DNA of 43,443 nt from a virus: positions 1 to 43,443 of IMG/VR virus record IMGVR_UViG_3300037042_005486; one strand, given 5' to 3'. Shown one piece after another: positions 17,955 to 28,300 of this stretch. Each line of letters begins with the position of its first letter. The stretch's first letter is position 1. Made by a program: the position numbers and the translations under genes. The notes beneath the pieces were generated by a model. That model was not told the DNA's origin. It did no database searches and saw only the letters and a program-made list of their open reading frames with translations.

Positions 17955-18998
17955 TTAGCATTTCTTGACTTCATCTTCATTATAAGATGGAGAATATAAT
18001 TCACCTGACGTCATTTCATTCATTCTTTTTTGCTGTGCGGCGTTTTGTTCATTGTATTCGGCACAATCATACATTGGATCATATAGCTTATTGTTATCTT
18101 TCATGTTATTAATTAATTGGCAAATAAGATTTTTTTCTATTTCATTATCAATCAATATATTAAAAAAATTTTCAACTCTAAATTGATCACCATCTTTTTG
18201 TCGTTGTAAAGAGAAACCTTCTTGCTCTTCTACAACTTGGGGATCCAATAATATTCCATTTTTATAATCTTCATAGGCTTGATCAAAATGTAATGGAATA
18301 TAATTTTCTTCACCAGTTGATTCGTTATTTTCACATATAAACATTTCTATGTCAAAATTTTTCATTTCATTTTCAACATTTTTTTCCAATATTTCAATCA
18401 ATAGATAATCTTCTTCTAGTGCCACCGATGTTCCATCTGAATATCTTGATATATAAATCACTTCTTCTGAAGTCGGTGCTTCGCTTCCAGCTCTTTTTTC
18501 TGATAATATATAATCTATATCCTTTAATTGTAGAAGAGGTGTTTTTATTAATGGACTTGAATCAAGTGAACCTGATTGCAACAACGTTGTTGATTCTATC
18601 TCGCCATTCAACATAGTAATATTGAGCGATGCAACTTTATTATCTCCAAGATAAGAAGTACCGATTCTATTATTTAAAACATGATGCTTATCTGTTGTTG
18701 GAATAAGTTTAAGAGAATCTAGAGTTTCCTTTCCAGATTTAATTAATTCCAAATTTTTCTTTACTTGTTCTTCTATCCCCGTGAAGACATATTGAACTTT
18801 TGGTCTTGGCACACTTTTTATTCTATCAACAGCTGTTCCATTATTTTCTTCTACGCCGGCGTATTTAGCATCATATATAATATCATCATCAAAGAAAGCA
18901 TAATATACTGGTTTTAATTTTCCTCGGGAAAGAAGATGTTTTCCATATTGAGTTAATTCAATTTCAACAACTTCTTCTTTTTGATTAAAAAATGTCAT
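17955..18998 (-). CDS. Virion protein with LTxxGxxLxxGK N-terminal module
   Basis: This 347-residue protein starts MTFFNQKEEVVEIELTQYGK then HLLSRGKLKPVYYAFFDDDI. The LTxxGxxLLxxGKxxxxxxAFxDDDIxY pattern is a short N-terminal module seen in several environmental T4-like virion proteins and echoed at 10279-11214. The remainder is acidic (EEDYLLIEILEKN, ESTGEENY) with helical segments; the last 50 residues are Asn/Glu/Gln-rich and end in KKC. The ATG overlaps the stop of the upstream 2129-residue gene by 4 bases (ATGA) with GGGAG just upstream, a strong sign of coupled translation and so of equal dosage. Probably a connector or adaptor between baseplate proteins; function is inferred. Confidence 0.75.
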   Translation of the reverse strand: MTFFNQKEEVVEIELTQYGKHLLSRGKLKPVYYAFFDDDIIYDAKYAGVEENNGTAVDRIKSVPRPKVQYVFTGIEEQVKKNLELIKSGKETLDSLKLIPTTDKHHVLNNRIGTSYLGDNKVASLNITMLNGEIESTTLLQSGSLDSSPLIKTPLLQLKDIDYILSEKRAGSEAPTSEEVIYISRYSDGTSVALEEDYLLIEILEKNVENEMKNFDIEMFICENNESTGEENYIPLHFDQAYEDYKNGILLDPQVVEEQEGFSLQRQKDGDQFRVENFFNILIDNEIEKNLICQLINNMKDNNKLYDPMYDCAEYNEQNAAQQKRMNEMTSGELYSPSYNEDEVKKC

Positions 18999-21900
18999 GT
19001 ATTATTGCTCCCTGAAATATTCACATATTCTATTTCTACATCTACTTTTGCTGTTTCTACGAGGGAACAATAATCATAAGGCCAATTAAAGCTATATGGT
19101 GAAGGTGGCTTACCAGCTTGGATAGAAGGGAAAAGACCATCATCACTCGAGTCAGCTGTCATCTTATAATAGTTTATTTCTGCTCGTTTTTTAGCTTTAA
19201 AGATCAGAAATTTGACATCACTTGGCAAACCTTGACCATGGAAGAAATCAAACTGCGTATTCTTGTGAGAAATAACGCTCTTTTCTCTTTCGGCACGTAT
19301 TGCTATTTTTGGCATTACACCTTGCCAAATATCAGCAAGATCTTGTTTGTCAAGCTTGCTTGTAAACTCAGCAATATACATAACAAATGGTTCTACAGAT
19401 TCATTCAACAAGAAATCAAAGTTTGGCGGCAATACGTATTTATTCATTAAGCCTATCATTCTACTGATACTTGTTTCTTGTATGTTGCCTACACCTCTTG
19501 AAAAGTCTGCCAAACTTACTGCTGGCTTATTGGCAAGAACATTTGTTTTTTGATAGTTGAATATATTTTGATTTATTTTTATAAAATTATGGCCTTCTAT
19601 TTCAACAGTATCGTTTACTGTTAGAGTAGAAAATCCACCACCAAACCTTATATTTTTTCCTGTTGATGCTCTTTCAACATATGGTATTATGATTATTGCT
19701 TCTGATATATCTCTTGAATCAGCAAGTTCACCTATCTTCTTTGATAGCTTATCGTTTGCTGATTGAAAACCACATGCCTGCAGTAAAGAACCGGTATTTG
19801 TCTCACCAAACTGTCTTGTATCTGGATTCAATACACTAACAAGTTCTCGTGGATAACTTTCACGAAGTTCAAGAAATATACCTTTATTGCCCTCTGGTAT
19901 CTCTCCATAACCACTCCACATTCCTCTACCAAAACCACTGGCAGTTGGAGGAGTATGTATAAATCCCGGTTCATTCTTTAACTTTAAATCTGTATTAGAT
20001 TGTGTCAGAATAGTTGTGGAAGTTATAAATTCTTGATTTGAGAAATCTAGAACGGGAACTTCCATTTTTGGTGAAATGACCCACTTTTTAATACCTGTAC
20101 TATTTGTTGCAGTTCCAACGAGATTTCTCAAACTTCTCGTCACGGTATTAGAAAAGTTTTGAGAAAGATTTTCAAGTTGAACTGTTTGCTGTCTATTTTC
20201 TATTTGACCTTTTATGGTCACAGAAGATGCAAGAGGCATTGCGATAGAAGAATATAAACTACCAGAAGCGTATATACTATTATTCATAAAACTAGTATTC
20301 ATGAACTGTATTTCTATATCTTCAAATATTTCATCAAGTGTGTATTTTTTTGTTATAGATGGTTTAAACGATATTCTTGCGATTGAATCTCCATAATAAT
20401 AAGGAGGAGCATATGTGCAATATGCCGGATCTCTTAGTGTTTCTGACAGTAAGAAATTCGTGTTTATTGCTGAAGCGTCAGCATTAGAACCAGACCAAAA
20501 TGCAGGTCCAAAATATCTGCCACTCATTCTACCAAAATTATCGGCCAACGAAGAAGAATGAGCTTCACACATCACGATATCATTTTTTCTCAAAATGATA
20601 TCCATATAGTATGTTTTATCGCTGTCAAAAGAAAGGAAATCTGAATCTGGTTTTGATATAAAAGTGTTTAGAACTGAATCTTTTAAGAAAAAATTTATAG
20701 TTTCTGCTAAAAAGTTATTAATACTGAGAGTGTACAGAGGTGAGCCCTCGCTCAATTTTTCGAAAAAACCTTGAAAATTATATGCACCAACTAAACCATA
20801 ATCACTAGCATCGTAACTAAAACCTATTTCTTTGTGTTTCATCATACGATTTTCTGAACTCTGATTTGATGAAGACAGAGGAATATTTTGCAAGTTTAGC
20901 AATGATTCAAAAGATATTTTATATTCAGGTTTTTTCAACAAAGGTACAATAAAAGGACTTCTTGGAACACTACCAGTAAATATACTCCAATCAACTGCAA
21001 TACCAGACTTTATTAGGTTGTAAAATATTCCAGGAGCATATAATGGTTCTAAAAATGCACTTTCTTTCATAAACTGTGTAAGTTTATCATTTTCTTCTCG
21101 GAACATATACTCGTCTAATGAACCTGTTAAAAGCAGTCCTCCTCCTATAGCATTTGTGTCTAAATAAGACTGCTTTAAATAATTGACAAGTTGCAGACTG
21201 CGATCTTGTGGGTAAAAACCGTTATAGGGAAGAAGTTTTTTGACTCCATTGACAATTATACTTATAGTATCTTCTTGCGCCATTTCGCTGTTGTCACTAT
21301 CAACAAGTTTGATATAACTAAACTGTAAATCGTCAACATATTTTTGTAATGTTATTTTTGCTATGTCTCCACTGTATTCCATAATGAGATTAGATATTTC
21401 ATCTGATATTTTGAATTCTGGTATTTTAGAATAACTAACCAAGTCATCGTTTGATAGCGCTTTTACATCAACATAATAATCTTCATAAGAATCGTACCAT
21501 GGATTTTTACCAGATATTTTTTCTGTTAATCTGTTTAAACCAAGATCGTGCGTATTATTATTATATACAAGTGTAGTTGTATCGGTAACGCCAATCCGAT
21601 CTACAATCAAAGTACAATGTTTGTAAAAATATGAAGGATAAGCTCTCAAAGAAGAAGGATCATTAGTTGACTGCAGCGGATACATACCAGACGCTAAAAC
21701 AGTATTATAATCATCATCACGACCTGTTAAAAGTGCATTTTTAAAAAAATATACCTCCGGAGTCTGGTTCGCTGGCATGGTGTAATAACCATAGCGAGCA
21801 GCACCGGCGAGATATCCATAAGAATGATATGTGAAAATTTGATTACTATTTAATTCTGCAGAGTTTTGATATGATAAGTCTAAAATTGATTCAAGTAGAG

Positions 21901-24900
21901 GACCAGGTCTATCATTTTTAATATATTCTATCGCACTACTTTCAGTAACATATTCAAGAGCGGCCATGCTTGGAGTTTGGAATGGCAAATTATAAACGCT
22001 TTCAACTTGTTCTCCAAGTGAAGTTATATAATTTCTGCGAGTCCTCATTCTATCTTCTTGACTATCTCTCCAGAACGCACGTTGAGTTCCAAGTTGACGA
22101 TCATAGCCATCAACACTAAAGCCCGGTTGTTCGGTCATGTAGTCGGTTCTCATCCTCGTTTCTTTTAATCCAGTGTCAGATAATTTTGGCAATATAGTTT
22201 CACTATATGTATAACCAACAAGTTTTTCTATTGGATTTTCATTTTCATCTACAGTTCCATTATAGTATTCTAATAATGTATCGTATATTTGTCTTTCTTT
22301 TTTATTTAAACCTAATACATCATTTAATTCTTTGTTTGCAAAATATTGTAAATTATTTGCATATGTATGCGTTATTTCAAAACCAACATTTTGATCGGTA
22401 GAATCTTTTAATATAAATCTATGTTTTAATGGTTTATTGTTTGCATAAACAGGGCTTTCTTTTATGTTTAATAATGTACCTTGTTTTCTGCTTCCTGGAA
22501 GAGTTATTCTTACTGGTATACCATTTATATTTCTAGTAATAACCCTTGATCCTTCTGGGATCAAAGTTGAAACAATATTTGTATTTTCAGTGGTCAACTT
22601 TCTTGTTATCGGATGTTCGTTATTTCTTATAAATTTCCAATTTGATGCCTGATATGGACCATTGAAATATGTTGAATAACTTATTATTCCGCTATTTTGT
22701 GGGCGGATATTTACAGAAGAAGTAAAGTTTACAAGTTCTACATCCTTATTCCCAACTTCATCTATTAGTGTTAAATTATCTTCATTTATTCTTGTTGAAT
22801 AAATGTGTATTGGAGTTGGTATATTTATATTATCAAACTTGTGCTCAATGTATTTCTTTGGCTGCTTTCCATATGCCGACTTGCTAACTTTGAAAATTTC
22901 ATTTACTTCTTTTTCGCTTAATACTTTCTGCCATACTGAAATTTCATCTATGGCTGAACTGTTTGCTTGACCATATCTTCCAGCGGAAATAATTAATTTT
23001 GATATATCAAGTTTTTTATACAACTGAGTTGTTTCTGTTACCAACGCACCATCAACATATATTTTTGTTACAGTAGTATTTTGTGGAGTTGATATCACAG
23101 AACCATTGAACGTCGTCATTCTTCTTATAGCAGTACTAACATCACTCACTAATGTTATGTTGTGCCACAAAGAATCATTTATCCGTTGCTTTATTAGGAT
23201 ATCATTATCTGCATCTGAACCATTCACATAAAGATAAGAACTTGTTTGGGAAAAAGCAGCTTTTAAATAATTATCAGATGCACTGCCACTGTAATTAATC
23301 AGATCAAAAATATTATTTAAAGAAAATTGATATATAAGAGAATCTGCACCCATATCTCCTATAACATACATTCTTGTGGTATCATCTGGCTTCACAAACA
23401 TTCCTCTTGGAATATTTAATTTATCTCCTATATTTTTACTAGTTACCAATGTTGCACCCAATAAGCTCCAAGCGTTTGGCAAATAATACATAAATATGTC
23501 ATCTTGAGAATCCAAAGTTTCATTTCTCAGAATATACATATAGCGTCCATCATGAGAAAAAGATATTCCCGTATGACTTCCAACTGGTGTCGTTGAAGCA
23601 ATCGCTACAGTTCTGACAAATACCGCTGTTGTAGCGTCCCAAGGTGTTAATAGGTCGTATTCTGTAGAAACATCGCCATCAGAACGCACTATAAACATTT
23701 TTGTTCCATCAGGAGATATAAATAAATCTTGTGGAATTGCTATGGCACCAAAACTAAATGTTGATGCAGCACCAACAGTTGAAATATCCCAAGCAGTACC
23801 TAAATTGTATTGTTTTAATGTCCTTGGACTATTATTGGAACCAACAACGTACATTCGTGTTCCATCTGATTTAAAAAACAAACCAGTTGGTACACCTTCA
23901 TCTAATGTTACTGACAAAGAACGAACAAATGTTTTTGAAGTTATATCCCAAGCTGTTGACAACGAATATTGATGCACAGAATCAGCTTGAACACCAATAA
24001 CAAATAATCGAACACCACTAGAATCAATAAACATTCCAGTCGGACCATTCTCTTGAGCTAGCACAGAAGATGAATCAATAAAATTTAAACTTTCTAAATT
24101 TCTTCCAATACTTGTATCTTCTGGAATATTAAGCCAAAAAGATAAACTAAAATCTTTTGATGATATATCGCTAGATATATCACTTGCATCAATGTAGAAA
24201 TCATTACTTGATGTAAAGTTGAAATATTTTCTATCTCTATACATGGTATTTGTATAGGTACTAACAAACATTTCATCTTTATCTATAGCGCCACTTATAC
24301 CAAGATGATCTCCAAACGCACCTGTTAATTCAAATGATAAATCATTAAAGGTACCATTTGAATTGTACAAACTTGATGTAGAATATGGAAGATTATAGCT
24401 TTGATATTCTATTGGTTGCTGACTACTTGATATAGAATCAGCAATCCATTTATATCTTAAATCTGTTGCAGGAATTGCATGTTGAACCCAGAAATTATCA
24501 TATCTTGAGCCAGTGGAGGGAGAACTTCCTGTGAATACAATTTTTTGTAATGTATTTCTATTAATCGCATGTATTGTTGTTGCAATCACAGAGCCAGTGC
24601 CTGGTAATAACTTGTAAGTACTACCAGAGTTGAATTGAGCAGAGTGTTGAGTTAATTGATTGTAATATGGCTGTCTAACTTTTATATTTCTTGTAGTTAG
24701 AGAATTATTAGGAGAATATTCTTCTCCTTCTCTATCAAGTGCTCCGCGAGAACTTTCTTCTCTACCACCAGGAGCATTAAATCTTTGAACAAAAGTTGTT
24801 TTATCTTTATATTGTTTTCCTGATGCGTCAATTCTTGTTATATCTGGAAGGGAGTAAATACTAGTTCCGGTTACAAATTGAGTGGTCAAGGAACCACTTG

Positions 24901-25384
24901 CTTCAAATCCATCAACAATTAAATTATTTGTTGCTCTGCGACCAACACTTTGAACGACCTGATAATTGTGTTCAAAATTTCCGGCTATGTTTCCCGAGGT
25001 TTGAATGTTAGAAATGTTTATAGGGGATTTTGCTGTGTTTCCACGGGTCAAAATCGCTCTTGGTTTATGAGCTCCGTTTAAATCTGGCCCATACACTTTT
25101 ATGGAATTTATAGAAGAAGAAATTATATATCCTTCTGGTCTATTATCAGAATTATCGGTTCCTTCATTTAATTTAACATGACGGTGTTGATTTCCGCCAA
25201 CATGTTGATTGGTGAATGGGCCTTGTAATGGAGAATTTTCTATACCACCATATTCATCTTTGTGGTGATTAACTATATCAATATTATATCCAACACTAGA
25301 AGTTAATTCTGCTGCATATCCTGTTGTTACAGAAGAACTTACAACAGCAAATGGAAGTTTGCCTCTTGTGTTAATATCAGTCAT
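18995..25384 (-). CDS. Giant virion protein: LamG domain with inserted beta-propeller
   Basis: This 2129-residue protein starts MTDINTRGKLPFAVVSSSVT with TAGGAG upstream. Residues 35-115 (IDIVNHHKDEYGGIENSPLQ then GPFTNQHVGGNQHRHV) form an N-terminal region I recall from big structural proteins of environmental T4-like phages. Residues about 385-440 and 700-835 are two halves of one LamG jelly roll: FSLSFWLNIPED, then LWHNITLVSD, KIYVDGALV and AIDEISVWQKVLSEKEVNE. Between them, at 441-698, sit five repeats of about 50 residues (PxGxFxxxDGTxMYVxG...YxLxxAWDI) typical of a beta-propeller. The remaining ~1300 residues are of unknown fold and end in a predicted helical region (LADIWQGVMPKIAIRAERE). 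Probably a long baseplate-attached adhesin or tail-spike-like protein. Confidence 0.8.
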   Translation of the reverse strand: MTDINTRGKLPFAVVSSSVTTGYAAELTSSVGYNIDIVNHHKDEYGGIENSPLQGPFTNQHVGGNQHRHVKLNEGTDNSDNRPEGYIISSSINSIKVYGPDLNGAHKPRAILTRGNTAKSPINISNIQTSGNIAGNFEHNYQVVQSVGRRATNNLIVDGFEASGSLTTQFVTGTSIYSLPDITRIDASGKQYKDKTTFVQRFNAPGGREESSRGALDREGEEYSPNNSLTTRNIKVRQPYYNQLTQHSAQFNSGSTYKLLPGTGSVIATTIHAINRNTLQKIVFTGSSPSTGSRYDNFWVQHAIPATDLRYKWIADSISSSQQPIEYQSYNLPYSTSSLYNSNGTFNDLSFELTGAFGDHLGISGAIDKDEMFVSTYTNTMYRDRKYFNFTSSNDFYIDASDISSDISSKDFSLSFWLNIPEDTSIGRNLESLNFIDSSSVLAQENGPTGMFIDSSGVRLFVIGVQADSVHQYSLSTAWDITSKTFVRSLSVTLDEGVPTGLFFKSDGTRMYVVGSNNSPRTLKQYNLGTAWDISTVGAASTFSFGAIAIPQDLFISPDGTKMFIVRSDGDVSTEYDLLTPWDATTAVFVRTVAIASTTPVGSHTGISFSHDGRYMYILRNETLDSQDDIFMYYLPNAWSLLGATLVTSKNIGDKLNIPRGMFVKPDDTTRMYVIGDMGADSLIYQFSLNNIFDLINYSGSASDNYLKAAFSQTSSYLYVNGSDADNDILIKQRINDSLWHNITLVSDVSTAIRRMTTFNGSVISTPQNTTVTKIYVDGALVTETTQLYKKLDISKLIISAGRYGQANSSAIDEISVWQKVLSEKEVNEIFKVSKSAYGKQPKKYIEHKFDNINIPTPIHIYSTRINEDNLTLIDEVGNKDVELVNFTSSVNIRPQNSGIISYSTYFNGPYQASNWKFIRNNEHPITRKLTTENTNIVSTLIPEGSRVITRNINGIPVRITLPGSRKQGTLLNIKESPVYANNKPLKHRFILKDSTDQNVGFEITHTYANNLQYFANKELNDVLGLNKKERQIYDTLLEYYNGTVDENENPIEKLVGYTYSETILPKLSDTGLKETRMRTDYMTEQPGFSVDGYDRQLGTQRAFWRDSQEDRMRTRRNYITSLGEQVESVYNLPFQTPSMAALEYVTESSAIEYIKNDRPGPLLESILDLSYQNSAELNSNQIFTYHSYGYLAGAARYGYYTMPANQTPEVYFFKNALLTGRDDDYNTVLASGMYPLQSTNDPSSLRAYPSYFYKHCTLIVDRIGVTDTTTLVYNNNTHDLGLNRLTEKISGKNPWYDSYEDYYVDVKALSNDDLVSYSKIPEFKISDEISNLIMEYSGDIAKITLQKYVDDLQFSYIKLVDSDNSEMAQEDTISIIVNGVKKLLPYNGFYPQDRSLQLVNYLKQSYLDTNAIGGGLLLTGSLDEYMFREENDKLTQFMKESAFLEPLYAPGIFYNLIKSGIAVDWSIFTGSVPRSPFIVPLLKKPEYKISFESLLNLQNIPLSSSNQSSENRMMKHKEIGFSYDASDYGLVGAYNFQGFFEKLSEGSPLYTLSINNFLAETINFFLKDSVLNTFISKPDSDFLSFDSDKTYYMDIILRKNDIVMCEAHSSSLADNFGRMSGRYFGPAFWSGSNADASAINTNFLLSETLRDPAYCTYAPPYYYGDSIARISFKPSITKKYTLDEIFEDIEIQFMNTSFMNNSIYASGSLYSSIAMPLASSVTIKGQIENRQQTVQLENLSQNFSNTVTRSLRNLVGTATNSTGIKKWVISPKMEVPVLDFSNQEFITSTTILTQSNTDLKLKNEPGFIHTPPTASGFGRGMWSGYGEIPEGNKGIFLELRESYPRELVSVLNPDTRQFGETNTGSLLQACGFQSANDKLSKKIGELADSRDISEAIIIIPYVERASTGKNIRFGGGFSTLTVNDTVEIEGHNFIKINQNIFNYQKTNVLANKPAVSLADFSRGVGNIQETSISRMIGLMNKYVLPPNFDFLLNESVEPFVMYIAEFTSKLDKQDLADIWQGVMPKIAIRAEREKSVISHKNTQFDFFHGQGLPSDVKFLIFKAKKRAEINYYKMTADSSDDGLFPSIQAGKPPSPYSFNWPYDYCSLVETAKVDVEIEYVNISGSNNT
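23291..24064 (-). repeat. Five ~50-residue beta-propeller repeats within the 2129-residue protein
   Basis: This coding segment (residues about 441-698) holds five repeats centred on SGVRLFVIG, SDGTRMYVVG, PDGTKMFIVR, HDGRYMYILR and DDTTRMYVIG. Each is followed by a YxLxxAWDI-like strand in most copies (YSLSTAWDI, YNLGTAWDI, YDLLTPWDA). Spacing of about 50 residues fits propeller blades. A LamG half lies on each side. Confidence 0.75.
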
Positions 25385-25398
25385 TACTTGCTCCTAGC

Positions 25399-28300
25399 CT
25401 ATTCGTCAGTACAATCTTTTTTCTCAATAACTTTAAGTACATCAATCTCTAAATATCCACCCGAACCAATTTTTGTTATAGGTTTTATAACATCTAGGTT
25501 ACTTGGGTTTTTATTTACATATATTTGTATGTCTGTACCAAAATCTGTCATTCTTGTAAACTTCTTTTTATATTCTGTAGATAATACTTGAAATATTCCA
25601 TTTAGTTCACTACTTCTTTCGCTTCTTTCTTTCCACCAAATACAATTTGTATTTTCGCTTTGCGGAATTGGAGCGTGCCCATATTTCCAATTATATTTTA
25701 ATTCTCCGATTGTTTTAACTGAAGTTATTGGTGGTTCTGCCCCTAATTCTATTGAAGGCAATTTCCATGCATATTTATTTCTTTCTAATACATGACTTTC
25801 AACAATATCAGAAATATCTGGTGAAAAGTCTGCACTAGCGGGAATTAATTGATATGTCATTTTTGTTATAGCACTATCTATCCACTTAAAATAATCAACA
25901 TATTTTTCTAAGTCTGGAGTGTTTGAAATTCCTTCAAAGAACATCTGTCTTAATTTTACTAATTCTCTATATTCTCTCTCGTAACGGTATTGTGGCTTAC
26001 CAATTATATTATTAAATTCAGTTATTGTACCGAAAAACTTTATCATTTCTTCGGAAATGGTTTGATACATACTCTTTTCTAGAGCAAAATAATAATTTAC
26101 CGGTCTGGAATCTCTTGTGAATATTTCGTCGTCCTGATTTAAAATACTTATTAAATCAGAATTCATCATATTTTCTGGCAGTCTATGTTTCGCTATAGAA
26201 ATGTAGCCATTTTCTACCATTTCATTATTGTTTCTAAAGAAAAAATCACCAACAGCAGTATAAGTTTTATTAGCTATTTGTCCAATAATCCCATAATTAT
26301 TTGTCAAAGAACCACTAGAAATATCTAAAACTGTAAATTTTGCATCAAATGAATTTGTTGGTCCAATACCAGAACCATTATCTGAACCTGTTACAAGATT
26401 AAAATCCCAATGTAAAGCCAAAGTCTTATCTTGTGGAAGTTCATTCAAACCGCCACTATATAAAGTTTCAATATTTGAAATTGGAGAACTCTGTCCAAAG
26501 ATTGTTGGATCTTTTGCGTGTTGTTTTAAAATATCATTATCAAGATAAGAAAGCCAATATCTTACACTTGATAATTTTATATCACTATTGTGTATTATTG
26601 AGCCTGTAAAGTTTTGTCTATGACAGCCGGCATATATTCTTTTTGAATCAGCAAAATAATTTTCTGCTATCGCTTGTGGTATGGAAGCTGTTAAATATAT
26701 CTCATCTTGTATGAAATCTTGTATTGTATTTATTGCATAAAACTCAAATAAATAATCGCCAACATTAGCACCAATAACTTTTAAACTGTTTGGATATTTT
26801 TCATGTTTTAATTTAACAAAGATGTTCCATTTTTGATTTGTATATAAATCTCTTATCAATGAAGAAGTTAAATTTAATCCTAAATAAGATGAAGTTAAAT
26901 GAAAATAACCATCACTTGAATCCATATCTGGCTTGACAATATAAAGCTCTAAATTAGAAATATCAGAGCCATACCAAGTTGTATCAGCTGGATTAGTATT
27001 GTCTGCAGAGTGGATGCCAAAAATAGAAGAAGTTAAGAAATTTTTTGGAAAGTAAAACTTTTCAGATGGTGAGAAATTTAATGGAATCACTATTTCTGCT
27101 TCTAGAGTTGAGCCGTGATAAGATAATTCTGTGTCTCCAAGTATATAAGAAGTAGAGTTGGCATCTACACTTGAAGTCATTTGATATATGGTACCTTGAA
27201 CTCTGTCTTGATCGTTTAAGTTTATAAGTTTTTTCTTATAATAAGTATTTAAAAATCTATCGTCAAAAGTATAAACAGAATCATTTGAATATATATTAAG
27301 TTTTATTAATTCTTCATCAATACCAAAACATCTTAAAAGATTTCTTATTGATTTTTCTGTTCCTTTTGATTTCTGAATGTATGATAAATTGTTATAGATA
27401 TTTTGATATATATGATTTTTTATATTAAACAATCTTTCTTCATAAAGAACATTTTCATTTCTATTACCTAAATTTTCTAATATACTAGAATTGGTGAAAA
27501 GATCTTGCGTCATAAACCCCATAGACTCAAGGAGTTTAATTGCATATGGAAAAGCTCTTCCATTTCTATAAGACACTTCTTTTATTGAAGGAAGATATTT
27601 TATTTTAACAAATAATTCATCAAAATATGAACCAATTATTTGTGTTAATTCATACAATTTATTGCTATCATTGTTTTGATCGTCTTCAACTATCCACGCT
27701 GGAACAGTGTAATAAATCATAGAATTATTATCATTATCGTGTAGTGTTCCTAACTCTTGCTTTTCTGTCAAAAGAGATTGAACATCCGGGTGAGTTAGAT
27801 ATATTACAGGGTCTTTAAATTCTTTAGGGGCGGCTGCTGAATCAACTATTGCCGATTCTGTTGAGCGACTTCCAGAAGTATATCCAACCCAAAAACCGTT
27901 AGAAAATCTTCCAGAATAATCTAAAATTTTATTATCATATTTTGTATCAGTTGTAGTTTTATCATAAATTCCTTCATTAAATTTATAATATATACCTAAA
28001 TCTGTATTTGCAGTATCTGTGTTTGTTCCACCATTAACATCGGTAAACCAGAAGCGGGAAATTTCTTTTTCTGTTCTCTTGGATTTCCAATATCTAAATT
28101 CATCTAAAGAACCTGATAGTTTTCCAAATCCTAATGTTGCATTTCCTCCGCTAACTTGAGTTCCGAGTGAACCTATATGACCGAGCATCGGACCATAAAC
28201 TCTTGATATCAAGCTGCCGGTTATAGCTTTTTCATTCAATATACCATTTAAAAATAATTTAAACTCTATATTGCTTCCGCTATTGATAGCGGATAAAGAA

